Of a stretch of 64,000 bases of DNA, positions 19,276 to 29,150 are shown in pieces. Under the pieces are notes generated by a model that saw only the letters and a list, made by a program, of their open reading frames with translations, did not search any database and was not told the DNA's origin. Position 1 is the first letter of the stretch; each line of letters starts with the position of its first letter. Both the position numbers and the translations under genes were made by a program. Source of the DNA: Rhodoferax sp. (GTDB lineage Bacteria > Pseudomonadota > Gammaproteobacteria > Burkholderiales > Burkholderiaceae_C); the NCBI RefSeq assembly GCF_012927445.1, contig NZ_JABBPD010000004.1, positions 1 to 64,000 of the forward strand, given 5' to 3'.

Positions 19276-21345
19276 ATGATGGAGCACTCAGCGCTGATTT
19301 TGGCGCTTGTTTGTGGGTTCATAGCCGTGGCTTACGGCTTTTGGGCACGCAGCTGGATTCTTTCCCAGGATGCTGGCAATGCGCGAATGCAAGAAATTGC
19401 AGCCGCGATCCAAACCGGTGCTGCGGCCTATCTGGCTCGACAGTACAAGACCATCGCCATCGTAGGCGTGGTGCTGGCGATTCTGATTTTCTTCTTTCTT
19501 GACTCTTTAAGCGCAGTTGGCTTTGTGATCGGCGCCGGCCTGTCAGGCGCTTGCGGCTTTATTGGCATGAATGTTTCGGTTCGCGCCAATGTGCGCACCG
19601 CCCAGGCTGCCACCAAAGGCATTGGCCCGGCACTGGACGTCGCCTTTCGCGGTGGTGCAATCACTGGCATGTTGGTGGTGGGCTTGGGCCTGCTGGGCGT
19701 AACCGGTTTTTACTGGTTTTTGGTCGGCAACGGCAACCTCACACCGGACAAAAACCTGGCGCAACTGCTCAACCCGCTGATCGGCTTTGCCTTTGGCGCA
19801 TCGTTGATTTCCATTTTTGCCCGACTGGGCGGCGGCATTTTTACCAAAGGTGCAGACGTCGGCGCTGACTTGGTGGGCAAGGTCGAAGCCGGCATTCCCG
19901 AGGACGACCCGCGCAACCCGGCGGTGATTGCCGACAACGTCGGAGATAACGTGGGCGACTGCGCCGGTATGGCGGCGGACCTGTTTGAAACCTACGCCGT
20001 GACGCTGATTGCCACGATGATTCTCGGCGCTCTGCTGATCACTGGTGCCGGTACCAACGCTGTGGTCTATCCGTTGGCCTTGGGCGCGGTATCGATCGTG
20101 GCCTCCATCATTGGCTGCTTTTTCGTCAAAGCCTCGCCCGGCATGAAAAATGTGATGCCAGCGCTGTACAAGGGGTTGGCGGTGGCAGGTGGTTTGTCGC
20201 TGATCGCCTTTTACTTTGTCACGACGTGGCTGATACCTGACAACGCGATTGCCGTCTCCGGTAGCCAGATGAAGCTCTTTGGGGCCTGCGCCGTCGGTCT
20301 GGTACTGACCGCGGCTTTGGTCTGGATCACCGAGTACTACACCGGCACGCAGTACGCCCCGGTGCAGCACATCGCACAAGCCTCCACCACCGGTCACGGC
20401 ACCAACATCATTGCCGGCTTGGGGGTCTCGATGCGCTCCACCGCCTGGCCGGTGATTTTTGTGTGCGTGGCCATTTGGACCGCCTATGCACTGGCCGGTC
20501 TGTACGGCATTGCGATTGCCGCCACTTCCATGTTGAGCATGGCCGGCATCGTGGTTGCGCTGGACGCTTACGGCCCCATCACCGACAACGCCGGCGGTAT
20601 TGCTGAAATGGCAGAAATGCCCAAGAGCGTGCGCGACATCACCGACCCACTGGATGCAGTGGGCAATACCACCAAGGCCGTCACCAAAGGCTATGCCATT
20701 GGCTCCGCCGGGTTGGCCGCTTTGGTCCTGTTTGCCGACTACACACACAAACTGGAAGCCTACGGCAAGGTCATCAGCTTCGACTTGAGCAACCCAATGG
20801 TCATCATTGGCCTGTTCATCGGCGGCATGATTCCCTACCTGTTTGGCGCCATGGCGATGGAAGCCGTGGGCCGCGCTGCCGGCGCGGTGGTGGTTGAAGT
20901 ACGGCGCCAGTTCCGCGAAATCAAGGGCATCATGGAAGGCACGGCCAAGCCCGAATACGGCAAAGCGGTGGACATGCTGACCACGGCCGCCATCAAGGAA
21001 ATGATGATTCCATCGCTGCTGCCGGTGGTGGTGCCGATTCTGGTGGGCCTGGTGCTCGGCCCGGCGGCTTTGGGCGGTTTGCTGATGGGCACCATCGTGA
21101 CCGGCCTGTTCGTGGCCATCTCGATGTGCACTGGCGGCGGCGCCTGGGACAACGCCAAAAAGTACATCGAAGACGGCAACTATGGCGGCAAAGGCTCCGA
21201 CACCCACAAAGCGGCCGTCACCGGTGATACCGTGGGTGACCCGTACAAAGACACGGCCGGTCCGGCGATCAACCCGCTCATCAAGATCATCAACATTGTG
21301 GCGCTGCTGATTGTGCCGGTCATGATGAAAATCCACGGCGGCTGA
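19276..21345 (+). CDS. hppA: Membrane-bound proton-translocating pyrophosphatase
   Basis: A 689-residue polytopic pump that couples pyrophosphate hydrolysis to H+ export. The active-site region '[20 protein letters not shown]' and '[18 protein letters not shown]' are intact. The 'GNTTKA' motif, with Lys rather than Ala, is the marker of the K+-independent H+-PPase subfamily. About 16 hydrophobic helices are present. AGGAG (19265-19269) lies six bases before the ATG; a second ATG follows immediately. A strong terminator follows. With the neighbouring ppa, the cell has both a wasteful and an energy-saving route for PPi. Confidence 0.96.
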   Translation: MMEHSALILALVCGFIAVAYGFWARSWILSQDAGNARMQEIAAAIQTGAAAYLARQYKTIAIVGVVLAILIFFFLDSLSAVGFVIGAGLSGACGFIGMNVSVRANVRTAQAATKGIGPALDVAFRGGAITGMLVVGLGLLGVTGFYWFLVGNGNLTPDKNLAQLLNPLIGFAFGASLISIFARLGGGIFTKGADVGADLVGKVEAGIPEDDPRNPAVIADNVGDNVGDCAGMAADLFETYAVTLIATMILGALLITGAGTNAVVYPLALGAVSIVASIIGCFFVKASPGMKNVMPALYKGLAVAGGLSLIAFYFVTTWLIPDNAIAVSGSQMKLFGACAVGLVLTAALVWITEYYTGTQYAPVQHIAQASTTGHGTNIIAGLGVSMRSTAWPVIFVCVAIWTAYALAGLYGIAIAATSMLSMAGIVVALDAYGPITDNAGGIAEMAEMPKSVRDITDPLDAVGNTTKAVTKGYAIGSAGLAALVLFADYTHKLEAYGKVISFDLSNPMVIIGLFIGGMIPYLFGAMAMEAVGRAAGAVVVEVRRQFREIKGIMEGTAKPEYGKAVDMLTTAAIKEMMIPSLLPVVVPILVGLVLGPAALGGLLMGTIVTGLFVAISMCTGGGAWDNAKKYIEDGNYGGKGSDTHKAAVTGDTVGDPYKDTAGPAINPLIKIINIVALLIVPVMMKIHGG

Positions 21346-21364
21346 TCCGTACACCGTGCGCAAG

Positions 21365-21388
21365 AGCCCGCTTTGGCGGGCTTTTTTC
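21365..21388 (+). terminator. Rho-independent terminator after hppA
   Basis: AGCCCGC-TTTG-GCGGGCT followed by six T, about 20 bp after the hppA stop. Confidence 0.88.
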
Positions 21389-21469
21389 ATTGTCGGCCCC
21401 TGATGAATATCAAAGGCGGCAAGCCAGCCGTCACTTACATTAAATTTGAATAAATTAAAAGGTGCACGC

Positions 21470-22045
21470 TTGAACCATCGCAATCTCATTCGTGGCGGAG
21501 GCCTGTTGTTACTGGCGTTGTTGATGGGAGGCTGCTCTTCCTTGCTGCCCCGCGCCCGCAACGAATCGTCTTCGTTCAAAAGCTTCGAGGAAGCGCGCAA
21601 CGCGATCGACGGACTGGTTCCGATGAAAAGCAATGTCGCCGAATTGTCCAGACTGGGGATTGATCCGACGCAGCAGCCCAACATCACCATCCTGACCCAG
21701 GCCGACGTTGTGCGGCGCTTCGTTCCAAGCGCCCTGCTCAAACGGGAAGACCTTGATCCGGGCGTCTTGGCCTGCCTGGAAGCGCGTGATGCCTGTCGCG
21801 GCTGGGAGATGACTGCTTCGCGCATCAACAAGAAGCGCACCGGCAATTTCTTGGCAGATTTCACCAATTTTTCTCGCCACGCCGAAACCACCGGCTGGCG
21901 CTTCAACGCATTGATCTTGCTGGTGAACGACGTGGTCGTCTACCGCGCCTGGGGCGGACAGCCCAGCGTCAACGAGAAAGAGGTCAGCACCAACCCGCTG
22001 GGTCCGCTGCAGGAGATGGGGCCGGCCATAATTGTCAACCCATAA
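21470..22045 (+). CDS. Putative outer-membrane lipoprotein of unknown function
   Basis: About 191 residues. It opens with a lipoprotein signal 'LLLLALLMGGCSSLLPRARN', with the lipobox LMGG-C, so it should be lipidated and anchored. The mature part has a Ser-rich start, 'FKSFEEARNAIDGLVPMKSN', 'WRFNALILLVNDVVVYRAWGG' and paired cysteines ('ACLEARDACRGW'). I do not recognise the domain. TTG at 21470 was chosen because AAAAGG lies seven bases upstream; another TTG is at 21446. It stands alone after hppA. Confidence 0.65.
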   Translation: MNHRNLIRGGGLLLLALLMGGCSSLLPRARNESSSFKSFEEARNAIDGLVPMKSNVAELSRLGIDPTQQPNITILTQADVVRRFVPSALLKREDLDPGVLACLEARDACRGWEMTASRINKKRTGNFLADFTNFSRHAETTGWRFNALILLVNDVVVYRAWGGQPSVNEKEVSTNPLGPLQEMGPAIIVNP

Positions 22046-22090
22046 ACCAGTCCAGGCGCGGCGCTCTGCTTTTGGCAGAGAATCCGGTTT

Positions 22091-23524
22091 ATGCAATTTA
22101 ATTACATCGCCAACGCTTGCACCCCGTCCTCGTCCGGTCGCACCATTGCCATGCTGGACCCCTCGGATGGGCAGCCTTATGACGAAATCCAGCGCAGCAA
22201 CGCGGCAGACCTGGACCTTGCGGTGCGCGCCGCGCGCCAGGGCCTGGAGGCCGTCTGGCACAAGTTCAGTGCCGCCGAGCGGGGTCGCCTGCTCATGCGC
22301 CTCTCCCTCAAAATCACCGAACATGCGGACGAGCTGAGCGCCATCGAACAACGCGACTGCGGCAAGCCCACCAAACAGGCCCGCGCTGATGCGGCCGCCC
22401 TGGCCCGCTACTTCGAGTTTTATGCCGGCGCCTGTGACAAGCTGCATGGTGAGACCATTCCCTACCTGGATGGCTACAGCGTGCTGACCTGGCGCGAGCC
22501 GCATGGTGTCACCGGCCACATCATTCCGTGGAACTACCCGATGCAGATTTTTGGCCGCAGTGTGGGCGGTGCTTTGGCGGCCGGCAATGTGTGCGTGGTC
22601 AAACCGGCGGAGGACGCCTGCCTGTCACTTCTCCGGGTGGCGCAACTGGCCGCTGAAGTGGGCTTTCCGGCCGGCGTCATCAACATCGTGACCGGCTACG
22701 GCCATGAAGTGGGCGACGCCTTGGCACGCCACCCCGGTATTGACCACATCAGCTTCACCGGTAGCCCGGCAATCGGCACCCTGATCCAGCAGGTCGCGGC
22801 ACAGCGCCACTGCCCGGTCACGCTGGAGCTGGGTGGCAAAAGCCCGCAGATCGTCTTTGCCGATGCCGATCTGGAGGCGGCGGTTCCCGCCATCATCAGT
22901 GGCATTGTGCAAAATTCAGGGCAAACCTGTTCCGCTGGCTCACGCCTGCTGGTGGATCTGGCCATTTACGAACCGTTGCTGGAGCGTTTGGGCCAAGCCT
23001 TTGAAAACCTGCGCGTCGGCCCGGCCGCGATGGACCTCGACTTGGGCCCCTTGATTCGCCAGCAACAGCAGCAGCGTGTCTGGGATTTCTTGAGCGACGC
23101 CCAAGTGGCCAATATCACGATGGTGGCCCAGGGCAAAGTCGTCGAGGAAGCGCCACAAACCGGCTTCTACCAGGCCCCGACCCTGCTGCGTGATGTGCCG
23201 GTGACACACCGACTGGCACAGGAAGAGGTGTTTGGCCCGGTCCTCGTTGCCATGTCGTTTCGTGACGAAGACCACGCGGTGGAAATGGCGAATGCCACCC
23301 CGTTCGGTCTGGTGGCGGGCGTCTGGACCGCTGACGGCGCCCGGCAGTTTCGCATGGCCCGGCGCATCCGCAGCGGCCAGGTTTTCATCAACAACTACGG
23401 TGCGGGCGGTGGTGTGGAGTTGCCTTTTGGCGGCATTAAATCCAGTGGCTACGGGCGCGAAAAAGGGGTTGAGGCACTTCATGGCTTCACCACCCTCAAG
23501 ACAGTGGCGATCAAGCACGGGTAA
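22091..23524 (+). CDS. NAD(P)+-dependent aldehyde dehydrogenase
   Basis: A 477-residue ALDH superfamily enzyme oxidising an aldehyde to the acid. The cofactor region has 'IIPWNYPMQI' and 'ISFTGSPAIGTLIQQ'. The catalytic Glu is in 'VTLELGGKSPQIVF' and the catalytic Cys in 'QNSGQTCSAGSRLLV'. 'PFGGIKSSGYGREKGVEAL' is near the end. Its substrate cannot be assigned; the general pattern resembles betaine- or gamma-aminobutyraldehyde-type enzymes. No obvious pathway partners are adjacent. Confidence 0.93.
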   Translation: MQFNYIANACTPSSSGRTIAMLDPSDGQPYDEIQRSNAADLDLAVRAARQGLEAVWHKFSAAERGRLLMRLSLKITEHADELSAIEQRDCGKPTKQARADAAALARYFEFYAGACDKLHGETIPYLDGYSVLTWREPHGVTGHIIPWNYPMQIFGRSVGGALAAGNVCVVKPAEDACLSLLRVAQLAAEVGFPAGVINIVTGYGHEVGDALARHPGIDHISFTGSPAIGTLIQQVAAQRHCPVTLELGGKSPQIVFADADLEAAVPAIISGIVQNSGQTCSAGSRLLVDLAIYEPLLERLGQAFENLRVGPAAMDLDLGPLIRQQQQQRVWDFLSDAQVANITMVAQGKVVEEAPQTGFYQAPTLLRDVPVTHRLAQEEVFGPVLVAMSFRDEDHAVEMANATPFGLVAGVWTADGARQFRMARRIRSGQVFINNYGAGGGVELPFGGIKSSGYGREKGVEALHGFTTLKTVAIKHG

Positions 23525-23581
23525 TCAAGGTAAAATCAACCAACTAAAGAGATTCAGCCGACCACGCGCCTGAGATAAACC

Positions 23582-24151
23582 ATGTTTGACTTTCTGAATA
23601 AAAAGCATCCAAAAAACGAGCCCCCGTCCAGCGTTTCGCCGATTTCCGTGACACCCAGCGGTTCCCAGCAGCACAGCAATGTGCAACGTGAACTAATCCG
23701 GGTTGTTTTGAAAGACACCCTGCGGCTTCACGGCATTCCGCTCAACTGGCTCGCCTGCGAGGTCATCCTCATCGCGCGAGCCCCCGGCGACGAAGAGTTG
23801 CATATCCAGTTGGTCGTCATGAAATGGAACGAGCAACTGCTGCGTTATGCAACCGCATTGCAGCAGCAACTGCTGCACGGACTGGACCGGTTTGACCCGT
23901 CGGTGGACCATTCCAGGTACATTGTTTCGTGGCGTTTTACGCCCGACAGTGGCTGTCCTGCCGTAGCGATGCCAGACCCGAAGGTTTGGCTGCAAAGTAC
24001 CCTGCCGCCGGCCAATGAAGTGCCGGCGTCCGTGCTGGACCGGCGCAGCAGCCGGCGCGCGCCGAACGCCCCCGCGCTTAGTCCTTCGCCATCCGGTACT
24101 CCAGCGCCGTCGCCCGACTTTTCAGCAACCCAGATGAGTCCGCTGCAGTAA
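23582..24151 (+). CDS. Hypothetical protein
   Basis: A 189-residue soluble protein I do not recognise. The N-terminal 33 residues are Ser/Pro-rich. A folded core lies at about 35-135 ('RELIRVVLKDTLRLHGIPLN', 'LHIQLVVMKWNEQLLRYATA'). The C-terminus is disordered (Ala/Pro/Ser-rich). No signal peptide or membrane segment is visible. Base composition is like the neighbours, so it looks native. It lies 57 bp after the aldehyde dehydrogenase and could be co-transcribed. Confidence 0.7.
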   Translation: MFDFLNKKHPKNEPPSSVSPISVTPSGSQQHSNVQRELIRVVLKDTLRLHGIPLNWLACEVILIARAPGDEELHIQLVVMKWNEQLLRYATALQQQLLHGLDRFDPSVDHSRYIVSWRFTPDSGCPAVAMPDPKVWLQSTLPPANEVPASVLDRRSSRRAPNAPALSPSPSGTPAPSPDFSATQMSPLQ

Positions 24152-24166
24152 GCACGCGGCTTCACT

Positions 24167-24994
24167 TCAAATCAGAACGGCAACCTCCGCTTTGGAGGTC
24201 CAGTCAATCGGCTCCTGCTGGAGCGCCATATCGATGTCGATGCCCAGGGTTAGCGCAACCACATCCGGAAAATGGTCAATCAAATCCTGCTCGTCATAGT
24301 TGGCCTCCTTGGCACGGGCACGCCACGCGGCGACATGAAGAATACCGGCCATCGGCTCATACACATCATTTTCAAAAGGCTGGCATTGGTGCTCTAGCGC
24401 GTCCACAATGGGTTGTGGAAACTGCCAATTGCGGGCAAAACCAGCCCCGACATCGGCATAGCAATAACCCAATAATTTGCGCTCGGCCGAAGCGCGTTTC
24501 ATACCGAGCGGCGGCACCTGCTGGCCCAGTTTGGCCAATTCTTTTGACAGCCCCAGGTGCATGACCAGTTCACCGATGGCATGGATCAAACCGGCGGTGA
24601 AGGCGGCCGACTGGTTTTGTCGAATCATGCCCCCCAGAATGCGCGCCAACTTGGCCACATTCAGGCTGTAGCGCCAGAATTGATGCATATCGATCCCCGG
24701 GATCGCCGTGAATGCGCCGACCACGGCCGCGGCGGTGGTCAGGGACCGAACCTGATCAAGCCCCATGAGCGCCAGCGCCTCTGACGCGCTGCTGATCTTG
24801 CTGGAAAACTGAAATTGCGCCGAGTTGGCCAATCGCAGCAAGCGCGAGGCAAGCACCGGGTCGGTATTGATCAACTGGGTGATTTTGCGTAGATCGGGCT
24901 CCGTCTGATCCAGTTCATTGAGCAGCAAGGCAATGATTTTCGGGATGCTGGGCAGTGCCCCGTTGGAAGCAAGCAATTCTTCGAGAGTCATCAA
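24167..24994 (-). CDS. HDOD domain protein
   Basis: A 275-residue protein whose HDOD domain spans about residues 10-210: 'LPSIPKIIALLLNELDQ', 'ITQLINTDPVLASRLLRLAN', 'AFTAGLIHAIGELVMHLGL'. HDOD proteins are HD-like folds used in signalling (chemotaxis, type III/IV secretion, cyclic nucleotide response) and mostly lack hydrolase activity. No partner is adjacent. A role is not assignable. Confidence 0.88.
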   Translation of the reverse strand: MMTLEELLASNGALPSIPKIIALLLNELDQTEPDLRKITQLINTDPVLASRLLRLANSAQFQFSSKISSASEALALMGLDQVRSLTTAAAVVGAFTAIPGIDMHQFWRYSLNVAKLARILGGMIRQNQSAAFTAGLIHAIGELVMHLGLSKELAKLGQQVPPLGMKRASAERKLLGYCYADVGAGFARNWQFPQPIVDALEHQCQPFENDVYEPMAGILHVAAWRARAKEANYDEQDLIDHFPDVVALTLGIDIDMALQQEPIDWTSKAEVAVLI

Positions 24995-25167
24995 TGACGG
25001 CGCCTGTGGTTCGAATTGAGAAAGGTTAACGATTATCGGTCAAGCCCGCCCTCTGAAAACGTGCCAAAATCCGGCTTGAATACAGCATTGGCCGGCCACT
25101 CAAGTGCGTGGTGATGACGCCTGTATGACCCGTCACCTCCTCACACAACGTATCCAGGCACCTGACC

Positions 25168-25929
<762 letters not shown>

Positions 25930-25955
25930 CCCTCACGCCACTCGCAAAGCCATTT

Positions 25956-27116
25956 ATGACTGAACGTAAAACTCCTCGCATCGTGCCGCTGGTTGACCTG
26001 CGCTCCGCGTCACTGCGCACCCCGGCGGCGGCCTTCGCAGCTGACACCCAGATCGTCGCCAATGGCCTGCTGACCGACACGCAACAGCGCCCCTTGCGCG
26101 ATTTGCGCATCAGCGTGACGGACCGCTGCAACTTTCGCTGCAACTACTGCATGCCCAAAGAAGTCTTTGACAAAGACTACAGCTACCTGCCGCACAGCGC
26201 CCTGTTGTCATTTGAAGAAATCACCCGCCTGGCCAAGGTGTTTGTGGCGCATGGGGTGCAAAAGATCCGCCTCACCGGTGGCGAGCCATTGCTACGCAAA
26301 AATATCGAGTTGCTGATTGAACAGTTGTCGGCCCTGCGCACGGTGGAAGGTCGTCCGCTGGACCTGACACTCACCACCAACGGCTCGTTGCTGGCCCGCA
26401 AAGCGCGGGCGCTCAAGGCGGCGGGCCTGCAACGCGTCACCGTCAGCCTGGACGGTCTGGATGACGCCGTGTTTCGCAGCATGAACGATGTCGACTTTCC
26501 GGTGGCCGACGTGCTGGCCGGGATTGAGGCCGCGCAGGCGGCCGGCCTGGGGCCGATCAAAATCAACATGGTGGTCAAGCGCGGCACCAACGAACATCAG
26601 ATTTTGCCGATGGCACGGCGTTTCATGGGCTCGGGCATTGTGCTGCGCTTTATTGAGTACATGGACGTCGGCGCCACCAATGGCTGGCGCATGAACGAGG
26701 TGATGCCGTCCGCCGAGGTGGTGCAACTCATACATGCCGAGTTACCGCTGGTGCAACTGGAACCCAGCAATTCCGGCGAAACCGCCGAGCGCTGGGGTTA
26801 TGCCGACGCCGGCGGCCAGCACGACAAAGCCTTGGGTGAAATCGGCGTCATCAGCAGTGTGACGCAAGCCTTTTGCGGTGACTGCAACCGCGCCCGGCTG
26901 TCGACCGAAGGCAAGGTCTACCTGTGCCTGTTTGCAGCCCAGGGTTACGACTTGCGCGCCCTCCTCCGCGCTGAAGCGTCGGAGGCCGACCTGGCCTCTG
27001 CCGTCGGGCATATCTGGGCCGGCCGCACGGACCGTTATTCCGAGTTGCGCAGCGCCCTGGCCCCGGATGCGGGAAGTGGCATGCACCGCGTTGAAATGAG
27101 TTACATCGGAGGCTGA
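25956..27116 (+). CDS. moaA: GTP 3',8-cyclase (molybdenum cofactor step 1)
   Basis: Radical-SAM enzyme that converts GTP to 3',8-cyclo-GTP. The 386-residue protein has the SAM cluster '[12 protein letters not shown]' (CX3CX2C) and the second cluster in '[20 protein letters not shown]'. It ends in 'YIGG', the conserved double Gly. A 45-residue N-terminal extension precedes the core, as in other Comamonadaceae-like forms. It heads a moaA-mobA-moeA cluster. moaC, moaD and moaE are not in this window. Confidence 0.95.
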   Translation: MTERKTPRIVPLVDLRSASLRTPAAAFAADTQIVANGLLTDTQQRPLRDLRISVTDRCNFRCNYCMPKEVFDKDYSYLPHSALLSFEEITRLAKVFVAHGVQKIRLTGGEPLLRKNIELLIEQLSALRTVEGRPLDLTLTTNGSLLARKARALKAAGLQRVTVSLDGLDDAVFRSMNDVDFPVADVLAGIEAAQAAGLGPIKINMVVKRGTNEHQILPMARRFMGSGIVLRFIEYMDVGATNGWRMNEVMPSAEVVQLIHAELPLVQLEPSNSGETAERWGYADAGGQHDKALGEIGVISSVTQAFCGDCNRARLSTEGKVYLCLFAAQGYDLRALLRAEASEADLASAVGHIWAGRTDRYSELRSALAPDAGSGMHRVEMSYIGG

Positions 27117-27117
27117 A

Positions 27118-27747
27118 TTGATCAACCCAAATGACATTACCGGCCTGGTTCTGGCCGGCGGCCGCGGCTCCCGCATGGGGGGCGTCGACAAGGGCCTGCA
27201 AACCTTCAACGGCATGCCGTTGGCGCTGCACACCCTGACGCGCCTGCAGATGGGCGGCGGGGTGGGTCAGATCATGATCAACGCCAACCGCAATCTGGCC
27301 GCCTATGAATCGTTTGGCGCCTCGGTCTGGCCCGATAGCCTGGCCGACTACGCCGGGCCACTGGCCGGCTTCATGACGGGGCTGGAGCGCTGTGAAACGC
27401 CCTTTTTGGTCACCGTGCCGTGCGACACACCGTTGTTGCCGCTCGATCTGGTGCCGCGACTGGCGCAGGCCCTGGAGGCCGAAGATGCCGACATCGCGAT
27501 GGCGGCAGCCCCTGAAGTCGACCAGAACGGCCAGCTGCAGATTCGCAACCAGCCCGTTTTTTGCCTGCTGCGCGTCGAGTTGCTGGAAAGCCTGATTCAG
27601 TTCACCCAGGACGGCGGCCGCAAGATTGACGCCTGGACCGCCCTGCACAAAACAGTGGTCGTGCCGTTTAACTTACCGGACGACGACCCGCAGGCCTTCT
27701 GCAACGCCAATACGCTGGCCGAACTGCGCCAACTGGAAAACACCTGA
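27118..27747 (+). CDS. mobA: Molybdenum cofactor guanylyltransferase
   Basis: Adds GMP to molybdenum cofactor to give the guanine dinucleotide form used by DMSO-reductase-type enzymes. The 209-residue protein has the nucleotide-binding '[19 protein letters not shown]' (about 9-27) and '[13 protein letters not shown]'. It starts with TTG one base after the moaA stop, so translation is likely coupled. The presence of mobA implies at least one MGD-dependent enzyme in this organism. Confidence 0.94.
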   Translation: MINPNDITGLVLAGGRGSRMGGVDKGLQTFNGMPLALHTLTRLQMGGGVGQIMINANRNLAAYESFGASVWPDSLADYAGPLAGFMTGLERCETPFLVTVPCDTPLLPLDLVPRLAQALEAEDADIAMAAAPEVDQNGQLQIRNQPVFCLLRVELLESLIQFTQDGGRKIDAWTALHKTVVVPFNLPDDDPQAFCNANTLAELRQLENT

Positions 27748-27749
27748 GC

Positions 27750-29144
27750 ATGAAAACCATCGACAGCATCGCGCAAGAGCTGGAAGGCTACGACCCGCAA
27801 GCCTTGAGCGCCACCACCGTCAGCGCTTTTTTGGCCCGGCTGGTGGAGCCCGTGACAAGCCAGGAAACTGTCGGTATTTTTCAGGCACTGGGGCGCGTGC
27901 TGGCGCAAGACGTGATCTCGCCCATCAGCGTGCCGCCGCACGACAACTCGGCCATGGATGGCTATGCCTTTGACGGCGCCCAGCTGTCGGCACAAACGTC
28001 CTTGAACTTGCAGGTCATGGGCACCGCCTTGGCCGGCAAAGCCTGGCCGGGCCGGGTTGGGCCGGGTGAATGCGTGAAGATCATGACCGGCGCGATTCTG
28101 CCCCACGGGCTGGACACCGTGGTGCCGCAAGAGTTTGTCACCCGCAGCCCTGCCGCAGCGGGTCTGACGAATGAGACTTCGACCCCCAACGAGTTCATCG
28201 TCATCCCGGCCGGCTTGCTCAGCCTCGGCGACAACCGGCGCAAGCTGGGCGAAGACCTGCTGCAGGGCCAGCCCGCGCTACAAAAAGGTGAGCTACTCTC
28301 GCCCGCTGCGCTTGGGCTACTGGCCAGTTTGGGCATTGAACAGGTGGCGGTGTGGCGCAAACTGCGGGTCGCCTACTTCTCGACCGGCGACGAGATTCTG
28401 AGCCTGGGCGAAGCACCGCGCGAAGGCGCCGTCTATGACAGCAACCGCTACACCGTGTTTGGCCTGCTGACCCGGCTGGGGTGCGAGGTCATCGACCTGG
28501 GCGTGGTGCGCGACGAGCCGGCGCTGCTGGAAGCGGCCTTCCGCCGTGCCGCCGCCGAAGCGGATGCCATCATCACCAGCGGCGGCGTCAGTGTCGGGGA
28601 AGCCGATTACACCAAAGCCATGATGAAAAAACTGGGCGGTGACGCCGGCGGTGTCGCCTTCTGGAAGATTGCCATGCGACCCGGTCGCCCGATGGCGGTA
28701 GGCCGCATTCTTAAAGACAAATCGAGCGCTAGCCCCCGCGATATAAGCGCTAACAGCTATCAAAAAGAGAGTGAGTCAACAGCCGCCGAAACGGCGGTGC
28801 TGTTTGGCCTGCCCGGCAATCCGGTGGCCGTCATGGTCACCTTTCTCGCGTTCGTGCGCCCGGCCCTGCTGCAAATGATGGGCAACACCGCTACGCCACC
28901 GCCTTTGCTCAAAGCGCGCAGTGGTGAAGCAATTCGCAAAAAACCGGGGCGCACCGAGTACCAGCGCGGCACCGTCAGCAACGCGCCGGACGGCTCACTG
29001 CGGGTCAAAACCACCGGCAATCAGGGCTCCGGCGTGCTGAGCTCCATGGTGCAGGCGAACGGCCTGATCGTGCTGCACCACGCTCAGGGCAACGTTGCCC
29101 CGGGCGATGAAGTCGATGTGATGATGTTTGACGGCGTGATCTGA
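27750..29144 (+). CDS. moeA: Molybdopterin molybdenumtransferase
   Basis: Inserts molybdate into adenylated molybdopterin. The 464-residue product is longer than typical MoeA (about 400). It has 'VPPHDNSAMDGYAFDG', 'PGECVKIMTGAILP', 'SNRYTVFGLLTRLGCE', 'ITSGGVSVGEADYTKA' and 'GLPGNPVAVMVTF'. The extra length is largely two insertions: one around residue 125-165 and a dispersed repeat near 28720-28769, just after 'MRPGRPMAVG', which adds about 25 residues including 'SSASPRDISANSYQKE'. It starts two bases after mobA. Confidence 0.93.
   Translation: MKTIDSIAQELEGYDPQALSATTVSAFLARLVEPVTSQETVGIFQALGRVLAQDVISPISVPPHDNSAMDGYAFDGAQLSAQTSLNLQVMGTALAGKAWPGRVGPGECVKIMTGAILPHGLDTVVPQEFVTRSPAAAGLTNETSTPNEFIVIPAGLLSLGDNRRKLGEDLLQGQPALQKGELLSPAALGLLASLGIEQVAVWRKLRVAYFSTGDEILSLGEAPREGAVYDSNRYTVFGLLTRLGCEVIDLGVVRDEPALLEAAFRRAAAEADAIITSGGVSVGEADYTKAMMKKLGGDAGGVAFWKIAMRPGRPMAVGRILKDKSSASPRDISANSYQKESESTAAETAVLFGLPGNPVAVMVTFLAFVRPALLQMMGNTATPPPLLKARSGEAIRKKPGRTEYQRGTVSNAPDGSLRVKTTGNQGSGVLSSMVQANGLIVLHHAQGNVAPGDEVDVMMFDGVI
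28720..28769 (+). repeat. Dispersed palindromic repeat inside moeA
   Basis: AGCGCTAGCCCCCGCGATATAAGCGCTAAC-type sequence (positions 28725-28754) with AGCGCT half-sites and AGCTATCAAAA after it, close to the common Comamonadaceae form of this repeat. The insertion remains in frame, in a surface-loop position between two conserved MoeA motifs. Confidence 0.8.
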
Positions 29145-29150
29145 CCGGGA

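Noticed and set aside
19543..21906. Very long (787-codon) minus-strand frame opposite hppA
   Set aside because: It has no domain, a skewed His/Arg/Gln composition and lies opposite the certain hppA; it is an antisense artefact of high GC.
25010..25167. Moco riboswitch before the molybdenum cofactor cluster
   Set aside because: No recognisable Moco-type aptamer fold in the leader, and the SDR gene intervenes before moaA.
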